Part shown: one piece after another, positions 63,401-64,000 of the stretch
How the letters are laid out: each line of letters opens with the position of its first letter
Position numbering within the stretch: the stretch's first letter is position 1
From: Tubulanus polymorphus
Taxonomy: Eukaryota > Nemertea > Palaeonemertea > Tubulaniformes > Tubulanidae
Direction: 5' to 3'
NCBI RefSeq assembly: GCF_964204645.1
Contig: NC_134026.1
Location: 23,268,650-23,332,649, forward strand
Length of the DNA stretch: 64,000 nucleotides
The notes under the pieces: generated by a model
Databases searched by the model: none
Seen by the model: the letters and a program-made list of their open reading frames with translations, nothing else
Told to the model about the DNA's origin: nothing
Made by a program: the position numbers and the translations under genes

Positions 63401-63927
63401 TCAAAAACAATGGAATGTAAGTAATTCTTACAGCTTTCAGTTCACTTACGTCCATAAATTTAAACGTTTTCGAATTTTCATAATTGAAGGACTACTTAAT
63501 TTTTTCAGTTGCTTTCTCTTCTTGTATTTAAATGATTTAGTTTATTTCAGATAAAGAAAATCAGGTGATCATTTCCAGTAGTGTAGGGGATTCCAGTGAT
63601 TCATTCATTACAGATTTAGTAAGTTCTTGTAAAATCAATTGATATTCCTCATTTACATTGAATACTTTCAATGATAATATATGAACTCCTTTGACGTTTC
63701 AGGCAGTTGGCATACAAAGTAGATTTCTGAAAACTGGATCACCGTGTCGTGGAGAGCGCGTTGCCAAGTTGAATCGTTTACTACAAATTGGAGAACAATT
63801 AGAGGAACAAAACAAATTAGTGAAATGGGATGAGCACATTTTCCCAAAACTATCTCTTCCTCCTCCTCCAGAGACTCCCGAAGGTGAAGCAGATGCGAAC
63901 GCTGAACAAGATGCCAAGAAAAAATAG
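60479..63927 (+). CDS. ENO4: Enolase 4-like protein
   Basis: Divergent enolase family member. The mammalian ENO4 is sperm-specific and needed for flagellar structure and motility. Twelve coding exons: 60479-60634, 60723-60851, 60938-61128, 61207-61335, 61763-61931, 62018-62146, 62225-62287, 62745-62909, 63008-63133, 63221-63416, 63551-63618 and 63703-63927. They total 581 residues, all in phase. The first exon (about 52 residues, QDPKELFILKQKAAKYYQEN) is an ENO4-type N-terminal extension. Enolase landmarks: REVFDSRGQPAIETDL, KEFMVIPKP, AVVMKMEQITSVSDI (Lys of the active site kept), FLKTGSPCRGER (second Lys kept). The usual SGAS loop is absent, replaced by a linker with a charged low-complexity insert (EEKAAENAEVAQES). 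Two Mg2+ ligand positions differ: AINAAGHEMF for the Asp site and ALIDP where IEDP is usual. The C-terminus is acidic and then basic. Confidence 0.93.
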
Positions 63928-64000
63928 CTCATCTTTGGTGATTTAAAGAACTTTCTGTTTTTTTCATCAAAGTTTGATGTATGTGATGTCAGTGATGCGT

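Overview
This is a eukaryotic window from an animal. Genes are split into many short exons with GT-AG introns, and long AT-rich introns carry microsatellites. The gene set (receptor tyrosine phosphatase, SLC22-type transporter, CFAP206, ENO4, TMEM230, RRP5/PDCD11) is bilaterian. The invertebrate-style Cys-loop-like receptor without cysteines, the CXXC/AT-hook protein and the compact layout fit a marine invertebrate, probably a lophotrochozoan. The species cannot be fixed from the sequence alone.

Layout. 1-12 kb, minus strand: receptor-type protein tyrosine phosphatase with a transmembrane exon, a complete first phosphatase domain (D1) and the start of the second (D2), which runs off the left edge; the extracellular part was not found. 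12-16 kb: no supported gene. 16-17.2 kb, minus: unrecognised basic protein in at least three exons. 18-23.5 kb, plus: CXXC zinc finger protein with AT-hooks and a C-terminal zinc-ribbon/OB-like module, followed by a long 3' region with a pogo-like MITE. 26.3-29.5 kb, minus: pentameric ligand-gated channel homologue lacking the Cys-loop cysteines. 31.2-35.6 kb, plus: SLC22/MFS transporter with a very long Glu-rich repeat tail. 36-37.4 kb: MITE-like repeats, one with a tRNA-like core. 38-39.5 kb, plus: TMEM230 with two alternative first coding exons. 40-43 kb, minus: CFAP206, complete in 14 exons. 44.3-58.9 kb, minus: RRP5/PDCD11, complete in 46 exons, with an internal tandem duplication of a block of S1 exons and a BTB gene nested on the opposite strand in one intron. 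58.9-59.4 kb: an inverted-repeat element with a tRNA-like core just upstream of RRP5. 60.5-63.9 kb, plus: ENO4 (enolase-like), complete in 12 exons.

Exon models for CXXC, SLC22, TMEM230, CFAP206, RRP5, BTB and ENO4 were built by hand from splice sites. In each case the summed coding length is a multiple of three and every junction phase agrees. The channel-like gene has one junction that does not fit. No prokaryotic-style operon logic applies. Two neighbours, CFAP206 and ENO4, are both flagellum/sperm-associated families, and RRP5 lies between them.
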